From contig CAJNDS010002668.1 of assembly GCA_905221605.1 (NCBI GenBank), forward strand, positions 1,064,509 through 1,118,349: a DNA stretch of 53,841 nt. The letters run 5' to 3'. This document shows positions 43,601 to 53,841 of the stretch, piece after piece. Made by a program: the position numbers and the translations under genes. Source of the DNA: Symbiodinium natans. Lineage: Eukaryota > Sar > Dinophyceae > Suessiales > Symbiodiniaceae. The notes beneath the pieces were generated by a model. The model was not told the origin of the DNA, searched no databases, and was given only the letters and a program-made list of their open reading frames with translations. The first letter of the stretch is position 1. The number at the start of each line of letters is the position of its first letter.

Positions 43601-46600
43601 ACATCCATCAGTTACAGGCGCCGTAAACATTTTTGTAATGCTACGCGACCCGCCTCGGCCGGGGCCTGCGCAGCGGCGAGGTGTTCGTTGTCGACCGGAC
43701 AGGCTCACAGATGGAGCACTCGCGCGGTGTGGAAGGAGCCCAAACCCAACGGCAACATAGGATGAGGAAAGCGGGTCGCAGCGGGGCCGACAGGGCTTGG
43801 GCGGGGGGGGAGGCCAAGGGCTGGGGGGAGGCACGCCCTCGACGGATTATGGTCCCAAAAGCAGAGATCCATTCTCACCTTATTAGGCCCCCCTAGATCA
43901 TGTGCCATTCTGGCTGAGAGTAGATGTGAGGTTTGCAGATCTGTCCAGAAGGGCTGCAGAATTTGGCATGTTCCCCCGTCAGACTTTCCTTGCTGTGCAG
44001 AGACGTTCAGATGCAGATAAAAAAGTGGATGAAAGGCTGCTGCCCGTCCTCCTGCTACATTTTGGGGCAGCCGTCACGCTGGCGCTTAGCTGGCGAACCT
44101 TTCCTTGAAGCACCTGCAGTGACCTGCAGGCTAGGGATAGTTTTCTGAATCGTTGCCGGATTGGGCGTCGCCCGCGCAACACCTAAATTTTCCGGGGTTG
44201 CAGAGCAAGACTCATTGCCAGTGAAGGGAAGTGAAATCCCCCCTCATGTGGGCTTCAGACTGTTGTGATTTTGAGAGCGCCGGTTGGGCCTAGCTTTAGC
44301 ACCTTCTAGACACAGTTGCCAGTCCGCATTGGCTGAGGAAAGTTCCTGACGCAGAAAGCGTGGCCTGGCGAAAGCTCTGCCACCCTAGACCAAATAGTTT
44401 TGGGCTCTGGGCTTAAGCTGCTCTAAGCCCTAAACACCCGACCCAACCTTGTCGTATGTAATTATGGACTGGATATAAGGAGAACTCATAAGGCATTCTG
44501 AAGAGGGTCAATATTTTTAGGGGTTCCCCTAGTCCCACCTGCTTGTGAATGAGTCGTAAGTTCCATTCGCAGCGGCCAAAGCAGTATACACTCTGAACCC
44601 GAAACCCTACCAAAATCTGAAATAGACCCTCACCCTCCAACCTGAACCCAGATCCCCTAGGTGCCTCTTTGACTTTAGCGGCTATGTTGGGTTTAGGGCC
44701 TGGGGCAGTGATTCTCAGAAAAAGGTCACTTAGGCTCCTGAAACTCCGCTCCGATACGCTAGAGCCTTTGTGCTTGAACCACCCGAAACCTTAAACCCTT
44801 TCACACCCTGGACCCTGTACCCTAAACCCCTTTTACACCCTAACCCTGTACCCGAAACCACCTCACTAGTCTAAAGCTCCTAGTTCTGCGGCCTTCAGGA
44901 AGTGTTGTGTTCTAGGGTGTAGGGTCGAGGGTGTAGGGCTTTGTGTGTTGCGGCAGATTTGGGGTTCGGAGGGGGCATTTTGATCTGATGTTTTAGCAGC
45001 CAACACCTTTGAGCAAATTAGGGTTTAGAACTTTGGGATTATGGCCACATACAGCATGAGGCCGCATGCAACTACACGTGTACCCGAGACGCTACCCTAC
45101 AAAAAGCCTGAAGTGCGTGGATATTCGATTGTGTAGGTTTCAGGGTGTAGGGCGTAGGGTTATCGAGTGCTGGGATTCCAAGCGGCGGGTCTTGGTGAGT
45201 TCGGTTGCGCGTTGAGGGTTGCGGCCGGTTGCAGCTTCAAGAATCCTACAATCGGGGAAGAAGTCTTGCTGGGCTTGTCCTGCGAGCGCTAATTCCAAAC
45301 CGTCAAGCTAACTGGCGCGCACCAAGGCTCGACATGTATGTGCCTTGCTTGCAATTCAAGCCGGAACCCCCCCCCCGCCAAATTCCCCCGACCGAAACCC
45401 TTGAATCTCTAAAACCTTACACCCCTAACTCCTACAACCCTCAAACCACCTGAAGTTCAATGAGCTAAAAAGCCGAAAGCCGAAGCTCGCGACTGGGTTG
45501 CTCACTGTCATCGGGTTTGGCTCAGGACCTGTGAGTTTTTGAGGTTGCGCATGCTTTGCCGGTTGACAATTGAGCAGGGCTTCGGAGGGCCCTTCGGGCT
45601 GGTGGGGCTTTGGGGAGCTACGATTTGACGCTTGAGGTGTTTAGGCTTGGAGCGTTGGGGTTTCTACTGTAAGGTCTTTATGTATTTCAAGGCCAGGGTT
45701 TTGGATCTCTGCACAGTGCAGCTTTTGGATACTGTATCACTGTATCCCTTAAACAGCCTACGCGCCCCACACCTTCACTTCTGCCACCTCGACCTCTTCG
45801 CGGTTTGGGGGCTTTGAAGCGTTGACACGGCCAACTGAGCTCAGGTCTCGAACCGAAATTGCTTCTACAGGATCAAGGTGCAGTATCATATCTGCATATA
45901 GTTTGGGGGTGCGGACTTTCAACACTGGCGCTTTTGGTTTTTTGCGCATCACTTCCTTCCAACATCAGGAGGAAGAAAATCCGAGGCCACCGCGGCACCT
46001 GCATGTTCGACCGGCGTGCGATGCGCATGCTGGTAGACCCCTAAATTAGACCCCAAATAGTAAGAGTCCCTTATGAGAAGGACCCCAATAAGGTATAGTA
46101 CCCCAATTTCAGAAACCCCCATTTGAGTCCAGAGCCTTCAACAGTGATGTTTGATCCTGAGCAACTGGCTCCGAAGTTCACTTGCCCCTCTCCCAGTGAT
46201 GAGCACTGCATTTTCGAAGAAGCCAAGGTATGGGAATTTGGACAACCCCGATCAGCGAATTGCGCAGGACATAGGCGTCGGGGTTGATTTTCATACCAAG
46301 GAGTGATGATGGCAACCGGCTGCGTGTGGTTCAGATACTCTGCATTGGGCCATTCCAGAAGAAGTTAGCGGCTGGATCAGAGCATGAGAATCAGAAGCGG
46401 AACGGACCGGCTCAGATTCATAGACAGAATCAGGCTAAATGCTGCGTCAGGCTTCAAAAACTCAGGTTGTGTGGCTGCGGATCTAGGGCGAAAGTGAAGC
46501 TGCCAGTCTAACTTCCGAAAAGTTCTCTCCAGCGCGAATATAGTCCTCGTATCACCATCATATAGCTCCAACAGCCCTATTTCCGTGTCATACCCGGTCA

Positions 46601-49600
46601 CTGGCGCCGATTTAGAGCTTACATAGGGTGTTTCTGGGCTGTCAATGAGCCGAAGCCTGTGACCAAGCTGTTGGCTCAAGTTGTTGCGACCCAAATCCTA
46701 CTGCAACCCAAAACCTCACCAAATTAATCTGCTGGAACGGTTCTATGCCCTTAGTTACAGGGCAGAATCCCCCCGCAGGAGCAAGGTAATTCGGGAATCA
46801 GGTATAAGCCCCGAACCCTGAACCACCCTGAATTCGCGCCGAAAAACCTAGGGTTCAGCCCTGCCTTCCCTGAAAGGCAACTTCACGAAGACCTCTGTTC
46901 AGCTAATCCAGAAGCTGGTACTGGACGTGTTGGGCTCGGAATGGCAGCAGGGGTTTCAAGTTTAGGGTTTAGGGTTTAGGGTTTCGGGTTTATAGAAGGA
47001 TAGGGGTTTCAAGTTTCAAAGGACTCTGCTGGGAGCTTGTCTGTACGCACAGTTGCCCAAGTAGCTGTCCTTGGTGTCTTAGGAACAGGAGCTACAGGCC
47101 TCAGAAGCATGAAGCGGCTCTTTCGATAGCGGGGTGGTGTAGTTGGGCTGCGCTATCGATGTTCAAACGCATACTCCACACATTCTTCCCCGAAATATGT
47201 AGACCCAAATTCCCTCACTCTCAACCCCAACACCAGAATTCATTCCCAGGGCCAGTATACTACATATTTCAATAGCACCTGGAGACACCTCCCGCAGTAA
47301 TTGAAGGAAAAGACATGCCTGTGAATGCAACTTGTCCAGTTTCAACTCTTCCGATCTTTTCTGGGGTTTTGTTTATTTCAGGCTCGTCTGGTCGAAAACG
47401 CCGAAGTCCTGAACCTCAGCCCTATAGACCACCAACAAAGTTCTAAGCACCTCAACGAAGGCCATGAAAATCGCGCTGAACTCGGCTGCCTTGATCGCCA
47501 TCTCGCCGCGACTGCCCCGCGGCCTTGCCATAGCGGCTTATCTCCCCGAAACACCTGCTCTTTTGAGAAGCCTGCGGCCACAGTTTCTGGCCGGTAGCCT
47601 ATTAATTACTAGCACTCGGGGTCGTGGTTTCTTGGGTAGGGACGGAGGAATGCGCATTCCTCGTGAGGGAGATGCAGGGGATGCCCCTGAATCCCGTATT
47701 CCCGCACCTAAGAACCAGTGAATTGCATTTTTTTGCAGGGTTTTCGGGCTTGGGCCAGTACTCCGAAGCCCAGCCTTTAATCTCTTGATCCCAAGAGGCT
47801 GGGAGTAGGGGGAGGGTGAGGAAAAAGGTGGTACTGGGCACTTTCTGTGAGTAGTTTTAGTTCTTCCCGCTCGCGTGTAAAGTGTTGATACCGCTGGAAG
47901 CGAAAAATCAAGTAGTAGGATTCCCCTATAACCCCATTTTCGGAAACCCCCACATGGGCCAGCTCGATGCCACTATGCTCAGGTTTTACACCCTCGTGGG
48001 GTTCTCTCTGCTTTACACTGCCGCATCCTCAGCGTCATGCAGAGAGTGTTGCTACAGGTTCTCAAGGCCTTCCACGGGCTCTCTAAGAGCGCCTTTCTGG
48101 AATCATTTGCGTTGCCTTCCGGGCCTCCTGAATGCTAATTCGTCCAGACATCCCTATATAGACCCTGACGAAGACCCATCAAGTTCGGGCGCGCAAAGAG
48201 GCAGCGCCGATGACTCGGGAACAGCAAACCAAGCTCGCCTTGGGCAGCTAAGCCCTAAACTAGGGCGTGCTGACATATGGTTCAATTCGACTTGGTTCTC
48301 TTGAAAGGGGGCCTCGTGAACATTATGATTTCAAGGGTGTGCCAGAAACAGTCAAGCCTCAGCCCGAAGCTCTCTCGACTGAGTTTGTGTCCTTGGTGTT
48401 CTTCGCCGCGCCACTGATGAAAATTCAGCGCCGTGTTCTTGCCGTGGAGGAGCCTCAGGGACGGGAGGGTGGTGCTTTTGTGGCTAAGCAGACATCAGCT
48501 CATGACGGTTATGCAGTGCCATCCTCGCCGAAGTCGAATTTGGTTTATGTAGGAACTCGGTCTTCTGAAGGAAGCCCTACAGGTCTGTTTAAATCGAATA
48601 GGCAGTGGAGTGTTACACTGTATACACGTATACATCTAACACACAACATGTCGACTGAGCATGCATCCTGTCGGGGTCTTACCGTCGGGCTGATGCCACC
48701 TACACCCTACCTTAAGGATCCAACCTCCTCCAGAACCTAAATGGGCCTTTGCCCTAACAGCCCCAAACTCCGAACTCTGACCCTCAACACGAAAGCGCTA
48801 AACCTAAACCTGGAGCCACCAACCAAGCCTGGGCAACAGGCCGACCTGCGGTATGTCTTGGTACGACTGCGGGAGCACGCCAAGCCCTGAGCTATAGATT
48901 ATATGGAACTGAGTCTTTGCGTAGGGTCTAGCGTGACCCATGGCGGAGCTCGGAGGCCAAGACTTTTGAAGGTTCAGAGGGTTTAGTAGTTTGTTTGGGG
49001 TTTGGGGGGCTTAGGGCCTATGTGCCGATAGGGTTGAGCAAGTTTAAGGCTGCTTGCAGGCTGAATCCGTGGCTTTCTTCCGCGGCTACCGGTACGAGCG
49101 GGAGTGTTCTGAAGCAGCGCCTCGGTGTCAAGTGGTTCAGGTGCCTTTCTGAGGATCCTGCAACCAGGTGGCTCGCCATTCACAATTGGGGGCTTTCCTA
49201 AGCCCTACACCCCGAACCCTAAACCGACCGGTTCATTGTAGGAGGGAAGTTTGTTTGCAGGCATGATCTTCTTCGCATGCCAAGGTGCTTGACCACGTCA
49301 TCTGGTCTGGGGCAGAGCTGGGTGTGGGGATTGAGGATTTGAGGTTTCTGGGTTGGGCAGTTTGGGCATTTTGGGGCTTGCTGTAGGCAATTCGGGTGGG
49401 GAGAGGGGAGAGGGGTGAGAGTGCTTCGCATGCTCTGACCTGTGTTTTAGGTGAGCTCACATAGACTGCAGGTCGAAACCCTAGCATCGACAACGCCTAG
49501 CCGTAAGCCAAAGAATTCTTCCACCCAAGCCACCAAATCTAGGCTTGCGGCTTGATGTATCCAAAGCCTTAAGCTTTCAGGTCCCCAAAAGCCCTCAAAA

Positions 49601-52455
49601 CCCAACAGCCCTAAAACAAGCCATTGAGCCCCCCAGAACCCTCAACACTAACCCTAATCCCCCCGAAAACTAGGAGATCAACCCTTGGACCTAGAAACTC
49701 TCGCGGGCCCTGAGCAGGGAAACTCTCGACGACTTAGCGTACCCCAAACTAGAAGCACGATGTACGATCATGGAATCATGGGGACCCGCCAAGAAACCTG
49801 CATAATTTTGATTAACCCCACAGAAACTGTACCCAGCAGCCGAGAAGAACCCAAGAGACAACTGGCTCCAGCCGTGCAGCGCGAAGGTCGAGCTACAAGT
49901 TTGCCGCTGCGGGCTTAGCATCGGGATGTGTGGGTTTTGTGAGTTTGGGCTTAGAGGGTTACCGAAACCCTGAACCCCTAAACCGATTGGCATCCAGCTT
50001 CTTTGCCCCCTTGCTGTCTGAGGCCCACGCATCTATAAGCCCATAGCCCAACCCCCCCCCCTCCCCCCGTTTTTCAACTGAGATAGGGAGGTGCTCTGGC
50101 GTCCTCCATGCCTCCTTAAAAACAACGTCGCATGCCCTGACAGCGCAGGAGGGTTTGAGGGCTAGAGCTGGAAGGGGGGTGAAGTCGACCAGCAAGTCGT
50201 CTGCTACTTGTGGAGGCGTGGCCTCCGAAAGTTGAGGGAGGGAAGGAAGCTTCACAGACTTTCCAGCTGAGGGCATCGAGATGATCTACAAGATGCTCAC
50301 CGGCACCTCGCCGCGCAGGGGACAGGGGAGGCTCATAGGCACCAAGGCGTTGACGTTTCTGAGGTGGTTGGAGTTTCAGGGCTGTCAAAAGCATGGCCCA
50401 AAGACAGGAAGCATGAGAAGGTTTCAGACCTGATGTGGGAAGCCCCAGGGCTCGATCCTGAATCCTGAGCCTGATTCCCCACAGAGCCGGGCCCTGGAAA
50501 GGGTCTAGGGGCTTAGGGCGCATGAGGAAGCGGAAGGGCAGCGAGTTTGAGCGGAGCCCTCCTCGGTAAAGCTAAGTGGCAGCCGTGTCGGAGCACAACG
50601 TATCTAGTTCTTTGTGCTCAGTGCTCTTGCTTCGCGGATTTGCTCGGTATCAATCCCATGGAACCGATGCTCCAAGCCCCAAACCCTTCATGTAAAGCCC
50701 GAATTCCTAAAAGGCAAAATCCACACCTTGAAGCCTACGTGTCGGGTGGCTCTGAAGACTCCCCCTAAACCCGAAACCCTGGCCGAAAACCCTAAACCCT
50801 AAACCCTAAACCCTAAACCCCCATCAGCACGCGCTGCAGGCGTAGTGCAAGCCGGCTTTAGCCTGATGCCGATGCTCATCGTGGCACCACTGCAGCCTGG
50901 CCTGTAAGACTGGATAGGGGGCTCTTTTTCTTCCCCTTTCGTTGAGGCACTTGCTTTGAAAGGGCTGCTAGAGCAAGAAAGCTTGGTACCCAAACGAGGA
51001 GGTGGCCAGGGTATAAGCCTCTCTGTAAATTTCTTGAATTCAAGCTTTCGGGTGTGTGGACTGTAAAACGTTCACAGTTTAGGGATGCAGGGTGCTGGGT
51101 CGGCCGAACCCTAAACCCTAAACCCGAAACGTTGGTGACAATTTCGCAGCCCAGGTACTTTGAGGACAAGGTCTCCTTCGGCACCATCAACCAGAGCCAG
51201 GTGCCGGTCTAGCCTCATCATCAAGTGACCTGGAAACCCCTAAACCCCTAAACCCCTAAACCCTAGACCCTAAACCACGTCCGAGATGTTGTTAGATCTG
51301 AGAGCCGCTCCAAAGCTTGTGCTTGCGAAAGAAGAAGGGCAGAGGGCATAAGGGCAGCTACATGGTCGGGCATGGGCGGGGAACTGCCTTACCCGCAGAA
51401 AGTCGTCCTCCACAAGAATCTGAGTCTTCTTCGTTTCGCACATCTACCTTATAAATATACAACTAGATAAGTTTATATTATTTGTACTTATATGCCATAT
51501 ATATATATATATATATATAGAGTCTTATTTATTTATTTATATTCATTTTTTATTTATTTATTTAGTTATACGTATGTATTGTGTATATATACACACATGC
51601 ATACACATAGACAGTTCTTTGCACACGCACACACACACACACACACACATACTGAACACGCTGCAACATTCATCCTGGGACCCGATGTCTGCGAGCTCTC
51701 GCGTCGCAGCTCCTCTTCCAGACCCTCTTGAGTGGCATGATGGACCTGGGCAAGGCCACGGGAATCTGTCGTTTAGGGTTTAGGGTTATTGAGGTTTCCG
51801 GGAAATCTGAGAAGCCAGTGCTCTAGCTCCTTACGCCTGAGACTCCGCACCCAAGCATCGTCTAATGCACCCCCACCCCCCCACCCGCCATCTCCCGTTC
51901 CGGAAACTTGCGCTGTGTCAGCCATGGCGCGCTGTGCGTTTGTTTTCAAAAAGCCGTGTTGACAGACAGGCTAGGGGCCGCCAAGACCTTCTAGGCCCCC
52001 AAACTCCTTCGAGGAACCAGTCAGTAGGTGTTAGATTTTTGGCGGGCGCTTTTGGGGTTAAACCCTAAACCCTAAACCCTACTGTTCCGGGCCGATAGTT
52101 CGACCCACCAACATCTTGGGGTTGTTACACCCATACCCTGCCCTCTTCCCCATAGACTCCTGACACAATGGGGCTGGGGGCCTCCTCCGGGGCTTCTATA
52201 GTACTATATTTTCAAAACGGGGTATTAATTTCTCCGCTAGCAGGCGTAGGGAAAACGCTACTTCTCGGCACTCCGCTACTCCGCGGGAGCCTTCACTGTC
52301 TGCGTGCTATCCAACATGTGCCGTGGGTCGGAACTTTCGGCCCGGGGGTGTAAACCCTAAACCCCAAACCCTAAACCCTAAACCGGCCTTGAGAGGAGCT
52401 GAACGACATTGCCAAGCTGGGCGCCGAGTCGATTCGCGTGAAGGACGTGACTCTA
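40603..52455 (+). CDS. ABC transporter membrane domain (SbmA/YddA/ABCD-like), many exons, incomplete
   Basis: Half-transporter of the ABC_membrane_2 type. Exons placed by frame and similarity: 40603-40640, 41265-41316, 42657-42729, 44017-44106, 45986-46028, 46228-46274, 46859-46938, 47461 to about 47530, 48384-48449, 48840-48878, 49060-49113, 50840-50891, 51155-51200, 51710-51754, 52396-52455. Diagnostic blocks in family order are: a hydrophobic helix ending SITMVFMYLE; NALVLKQEAFWDE; a second helix ending LALSWRTF; MFDRRAMR; NLDNPDQRIAQDI; FTKTSVQLIQKLVLDVL; SAALIAISPRLP; FVSLVFFAAPLM; ADLRYVLVRLREH joined to AESVAFFRGYRYE; SLMPMLIVAPLYFEDKVSFG and TINQSQ; then ELNDIAKLGAESIRVKD. The DNPDQRI and LYF..FG.I.QS blocks are the strongest. 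Introns are mostly GC-AG. At least one exon between 49113 and 50840 is missing, and no Walker A or signature motif is visible, so the ATP-binding half should lie past the window. Likely an organelle membrane; substrate unknown. Confidence 0.86.
41118..41180 (+). repeat. TTTAGGG array
   Basis: Eight units in the intron between the first two placed ABC transporter exons, followed by CCCTAAA-like words at 41195-41210. Confidence 0.92.
42398..42452 (+). repeat. TTTAGGG array
   Basis: Eight units, followed about 150 bases later by CCCTAAA-type units (42600-42650) that lead into the exon at 42657. Confidence 0.94.
42510..42596. mobile_element. Foldback element of 87 bases
   Basis: Left arm TTCCCCCTTATGCTAACA and right arm TGTTAGTATCAGGGGGAA are complementary over 18 positions with two mismatches. 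A related right arm occurs at 21531-21550, and a degenerate relative may lie at about 185-321. No coding capacity. Confidence 0.7.
46228..46274 (+). CDS. ABC transporter exon with DNPDQRI signature
   Basis: After AG the exon reads YGNLDNPDQRIAQDI and stops at a GC donor in phase 1. The NPDQRI block is a hallmark of the ABC_membrane_2 membrane domain shared by peroxisomal ABCD, plant plastid and bacterial SbmA-type transporters. It joins in phase to the preceding exon (MFDRRAMR, 45986-46028) and the next (LPSLKGNFTKTS, from 46859). This exon anchors the identification of the gene. Confidence 0.9.
50840..51200 (+). CDS. ABC transporter exons 50840-50891 and 51155-51200
   Basis: The first exon encodes VVQAGFSLMPMLIVAP and ends in phase 2 before GC; the second begins after AG with a single G and encodes YFEDKVSFGTINQSQ before GT. 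Joined they read IVAPLYFEDKVSFGTINQSQ, which matches the last membrane helix and following loop of the SbmA/ABCD membrane domain (usual form AP.YF.G.I.FG.I.QS). The phase match across the 263-base intron is strong support. Confidence 0.88.
51485..51655. repeat. TA / TTTA / CA compound microsatellite
   Basis: TA run, TTTATTTA units, then CACACA, in the ABC transporter intron before the exon at 51710. Confidence 0.92.
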
Positions 52456-52513
52456 GCTCGGAGTCGATCTAAGCTAAGATCCCACACCTTTCTGACACCT
52501 TTTATAACTAGGA

Positions 52514-52595
52514 TGCCCAGTTGGGGGGTTTAGGTTCCCTTACAAACCCCGTAAAGCAAAAAAAGGCACCCTGTTTAAGCCTAGGTTACTGGGCA
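52514..52595. mobile_element. Short element with complementary ends (copy 4)
   Basis: Ends TGCCCAGTT and TTACTGGGCA. The right portion (CCTAGGTTACTGGGCA) is identical to copy 2, and the interior carries TTTAGGTTCCCTTA. No coding capacity. Confidence 0.68.
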
Positions 52596-53029
52596 GCCTA
52601 GATAAACAGACTACTCTTTACAAGGATCCCAAGTCTATGCTTTGAGGATGTGTAGGATTTTATAAGGCTTAGGGCATCGTGGGGGGTCCAGAATCACCAC
52701 CGGGAGCTCTTCGGCTCCCAGTTCGAAGATATACTCGGTAGGCCTTTGGGACATTTTACATTTCCCGCCTTATTGGGTTCAATATTTTTTCAGAGGGTTT
52801 AAGGGCCATCTTAGTGTACAAGCAGGGGGCCAGAATTGACGAGAATGAGTGTTTGGATTCGTCAGCATGTGGAACAGGAATGGGTACAAAGGAAAGATGA
52901 TCTGTAGTTCTTTAGGATTCAGTGTCATCTCTGTATTTTTCATTTGCATCTGGAGTCAGGAGTCAGGTTTTAGGATTGGAGGTGTTGAAGCCCAATAAAC
53001 CTATTCAAACTGAAAGGCCCATGTCACAT

Positions 53030-53110
53030 AAACCCCATAAGCCCATAAGCCCATAAGCCCATAAACCCATAAACCCATAAACCTATAAACCCATAAACCC
53101 TCAACTCCCG
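53030..53110 (-). repeat. CCCATAAA variant array
   Basis: Eight or nine CCCATAAA/CCCATAAG units, then degenerate CCCTAAA-like words up to the candidate exon at 53231. Confidence 0.9.
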
Positions 53111-53230
53111 AAAAACCCATAAACCCACCCGCAACCCCGATCCCCCTGAAGCCCCTCCCTCAAAGCTCCATAACCCCCCCTAAACCCCCCCCCTAAACCC
53201 CCATAAACCCCCTGAACGCCCCTTCAAGAG

Positions 53231-53269
53231 GAACTCTGGGAAGCCCTCGAATCCATAGAGAAGGACGAG
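53231..53269 (+). CDS. Candidate exon at window end (acidic helix)
   Basis: After CAAGAG the frame reads ELWEALESIEKDE and ends before GC, phase 0 at both ends. Degenerate CCCATAAA/CCCTAAA repeats precede it, as for other exons here. It may be a linker of the ABC transporter or the start of the next gene; the sequence does not match the nucleotide-binding domain expected next. Confidence 0.45.
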
Positions 53270-53841
53270 GCCGGGCTAGCGGCTTGGGGACTCTACGGCT
53301 TGTGGTGGCGAAGTTCGGATTCAGGTTCCGGCCCTGCGACTCCGGCAAATTAGCCGAAGAAAAGTCATGGGCTTCTGGAAGGGTTATTAGAGTTATTAGG
53401 GTTTACGGAACCATGGTAGCCATATCCAGATTCCGTGGCCCCTCTGGCATGCGGAGACTTGCATGAGTACTTTGCGAGAGGTGACGAAGACCCAGAGCCA
53501 CGATAAGGATGACATCGCGAGCACAACAGCAGGCTCGAGTGATGATGTAAGCGGCAACGAGACGCTCAGCTTAATGATTTCGTGGTGGCGGAGATAAGCC
53601 TGGGGACAGTTCATCTGGCAAAGTGCAGACACACGGGACAGCACAACACAGGACAGCACAAGGCAGTCTGCTGTTCCTGTCTTCTACTCAACCTGAAACC
53701 AGGCCTGCGGACCACACAACGAGAGTCTAGGATGGTGGGGTGGGGGAGAATACGTGGGTGGTGGGTGGGGTGTGTGTCTGTGTGGGCGCTTTGGCTATTT
53801 CGCATTTCAAGGGCCTTCAAGTGGGAGGGCTTAGGATTGGG

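Noticed and set aside
43674-43702. Exon reading GEVFVVDRTG
   Set aside because: It has AG and GC ends but lies inside an ABC transporter intron whose flanking exons (42657-42729 and 44017-44106) already join in phase.
48043-48132. Exon reading RVLLQVLKAFHGLSKSAF
   Set aside because: Coding-like, but it cannot be placed in the ABC alignment and has no flanking arrays; left out as unsupported.
48267-48740. Single 157-residue open frame as a gene
   Set aside because: Only the part at about 48384-48449 matches the ABC transporter; the family alignment continues in another exon at 48840, so the rest is likely intron that happens to be open.
52168-52353. AGVGKT as an ABC Walker A motif
   Set aside because: The preceding residues lack the required glycine spacing (G....GK[ST]), and the surrounding frame has no ABC similarity or exon signals.
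1-53841. True chromosome end because of telomere repeats
   Set aside because: Arrays are short, occur in both orientations and lie between exons of genes throughout the window, and neither window end is a continuous array.

Overview
This window looks like nuclear DNA of a dinoflagellate. I infer this from three things seen together. First, heptamer telomere-type repeats (TTTAGGG/CCCTAAA) are scattered all through the interior. Second, coding sequence is cut into very many tiny exons whose intron donors are mostly GC, with some GA and few GT, and whose acceptors are AG, usually followed by G. Third, every exon chain I could phase lies on the + strand, as in the one-direction gene clusters of dinoflagellates. 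The species cannot be named from the sequence. Almost none of the long open frames in the window is a gene; the real exons are about 18-100 nt long.

Layout. 0-11 kb: mostly repeats, with a few isolated candidate exons (1095-1585, 4118-4584, 7100-7139, 7835-7887, 8506-8551) and a dense composite repeat block at about 5.07-7.09 kb. 11.0-14.4 kb: exons of an unnamed helical-repeat protein. 15.1-28.5 kb: a complete D-2-hydroxyglutarate dehydrogenase gene that I could piece together from 31 exons in one continuous frame (about 521 codons), with a mitochondrial-type presequence at the start and a stop at the end. 28.7-36.5 kb: isolated exons and a second helical-repeat protein gene (seven exons in phase). 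37.5 kb to the window end: a transporter of the ABC_membrane_2 type (SbmA/YddA-like, related to peroxisomal ABCD and plant plastid ABC proteins); its membrane domain is largely covered, and the nucleotide-binding domain would lie beyond the window.

The most striking feature is the placement of the telomere-like repeats. Going left to right, exons tend to be preceded by CCCTAAA arrays and followed by TTTAGGG arrays. Many introns therefore begin with TTTAGGG and end with CCCTAAA, the arrangement of a head-to-head telomere fusion, able to fold into a hairpin in the transcript. One intron carries the same rare variant unit (GGGTTGA / TCAACCC) on both arms. There is also a family of short elements (82-137 bp) with complementary ends, and several other foldback and tandem repeats.

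The genes do not form an evident pathway: a mitochondrial FAD dehydrogenase, a membrane transporter and two helical-repeat proteins of unknown role. I see no tRNA, rRNA, CRISPR array, bacterial operon signal or recognisable promoter. Exon ends were set by eye from reading frame, family similarity and splice dinucleotides, so single boundaries may be off by a few bases.
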